A stretch of DNA of 64,000 nt from Massilia frigida. Its GTDB lineage: Bacteria > Pseudomonadota > Gammaproteobacteria > Burkholderiales > Burkholderiaceae_D. Within the stretch, counting starts at the first letter, position 1. Each line of letters starts with the position of its first letter. The stretch spans positions 1 through 64,000 of the forward strand of contig NZ_WHJG01000025.1 in the NCBI RefSeq assembly GCF_011682175.1, read 5' to 3'. The notes under the pieces were generated by a model. That model did not search any database, was not told the origin of the DNA, and was given only the letters and a program-made list of their open reading frames with translations. The translations under genes and the position numbers were made by a program. This document shows, piece after piece, positions 63,298 to 64,000 of the stretch.

Positions 63298-64000
63298 TGG
63301 ACCCCAGTATGGACCCCGGTCTCTCAGCACGCGCGCTCGACCAGCTGCAAACGGTCTTCGGCTATCCGGCTTTTCGCGGGCAGCAGAAGGAAATCGTCGA
63401 ACACGTCGCCAGCGGCGGCGATGCGCTGGTGCTCATGCCCACCGGCGGCGGCAAGTCGCTGTGCTACCAGATTCCGGCGCTGCTGCGCGACGGCGTCGGC
63501 GTGGTGGTGTCGCCCCTGATCGCGCTGATGCAGGACCAGGTCGACGCGCTGGCCGAAGTCGGCGTGCGCGCCGCGTTCCTCAATTCGACGCAGACGTACG
63601 AAGAATCGATGCGCATCGAACGGCTGGTGCGCACCGGCGAAATCGACCTGGTGTACGTGGCGCCCGAACGCCTGATGACGCAGCGCTGCCTGGACCTGTT
63701 CCAGGCATCGAAGATCGCGCTGTTCGCCATCGACGAGGCGCACTGCGTGTCGCAGTGGGGGCATGACTTCCGCCCCGAGTACATCAAGCTGTCGATCCTG
63801 CACGAGCAATTTCCGGACGTGCCGCGCATTGCGCTGACCGCCACCGCCGACCAGCAGACCCGCGCCGAAATCGCGCTGCGCCTGCAACTGGGCGATGCGC
63901 GCCAGTTCGTGTCCTCGTTCGACCGCCCCAACATCCGCTACCAGATCGTTGAAAAGGCCAATGGGCGCAAGCAGCTGCTCGACTTCATCACCACCGAGCA
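63297..64000 (+). CDS. recQ: RecQ-type ATP-dependent DNA helicase (3' end outside window)
   Basis: The first 234 codons are present. The N-terminal helicase lobe has FGYPAFRGQQKEIVEHVASG (the Q-motif region), Walker A PTGGGKSLCYQIPAL, motif Ia VVSPLIALMQDQVD, Walker B FAIDEAHCVSQWGHDFRPEY and motif III LTATAD. It unwinds DNA 3'-5' in recombination and repair. The start ATG at 63297 overlaps the uppP stop; another in-frame ATG lies four codons later. Confidence 0.93.
   Translation, partial: MDPSMDPGLSARALDQLQTVFGYPAFRGQQKEIVEHVASGGDALVLMPTGGGKSLCYQIPALLRDGVGVVVSPLIALMQDQVDALAEVGVRAAFLNSTQTYEESMRIERLVRTGEIDLVYVAPERLMTQRCLDLFQASKIALFAIDEAHCVSQWGHDFRPEYIKLSILHEQFPDVPRIALTATADQQTRAEIALRLQLGDARQFVSSFDRPNIRYQIVEKANGRKQLLDFITTE

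Overview
The window is GC-rich, densely coded chromosomal DNA with short intergenic gaps and many convergent or divergent gene pairs. The mix of PEP-CTERM proteins, a CueR/CopA copper island, a Kdp operon, many two-component systems and a glycan locus built around a TonB-dependent receptor suggests a soil or plant-associated betaproteobacterium of the Oxalobacteraceae (Massilia/Telluria/Duganella-like). That placement is inferred from gene content only. No rRNA, tRNA, CRISPR array or complete insertion sequence was seen.

Layout. 1-0.6 kb: tail of a probable IS66-type transposase abutting a 5'-truncated propeller-like gene. 0.8-9.4 kb: secreted S8 protease, a 7TM sensor kinase with an OmpR-type regulator, a diguanylate cyclase and a secreted SGNH hydrolase. 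9.4-14.2 kb: PEP-CTERM protein, CrtC/AttH-like protein, NERD-helicase and two doubtful small genes. 14.2-21.2 kb: a LytTR regulator and its LytS-like kinase flanking a sulfatase-modifying-factor-like protein, a cupin, a DipZ-like thioredoxin gene broken by a TAG codon, and an OmpR/EnvZ-type pair. 21.2-33.3 kb (minus strand): a TorF-like outer-membrane protein, then a 30-aa ORF and kdpFABCDE, a degenerate sigma-54 activator, a secreted acetolactate decarboxylase and a hypothetical secreted protein. 33.4-35.8 kb: a GNAT acetyltransferase and a zinc-ribbon/TPR membrane protein. 35.9-42.9 kb: divergent copper island (copA-cueR one way; copZ, two small metal-binding proteins, a TolC-type protein, a two-domain multicopper oxidase and a SnoaL-like protein the other). 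42.9-48.7 kb: aldarate/uronate oxidation genes with a GntR/FCD regulator. 48.8-50.1 kb: YkgJ-like and PEP-CTERM proteins. 50.3-61.5 kb: a mannan/galactomannan locus. 61.6-64 kb: YoaK-like protein, uppP and the start of recQ.

How the genes fit together. In the mannan locus a GH5 mannanase, GH27 alpha-galactosidase, GH3 glycosidase and two SGNH esterases would strip and cut acetylated galacto(gluco)mannan. An AGE-family isomerase and a PfkB kinase would carry mannose through fructose into glycolysis under a LacI-type regulator, but the locus's TonB-dependent receptor is frameshifted and truncated. The aldarate genes turn 5-keto-4-deoxyglucarate into 2-oxoglutarate. The copper island combines export, chaperone and periplasmic oxidation.

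The strongest new observations are regulatory. A bipartite motif with nearly fixed spacing lies before all three transcription units of the mannan locus. A KdpE-like triple direct repeat lies before both the kdp operon and the TorF-like gene. An 11-bp element is shared by the GntR regulator and kdgD. A pair of back-to-back CueR-type promoters sits inside a perfect 13-bp inverted repeat. I found no convincing wholly new defence, RNA or mobile system.
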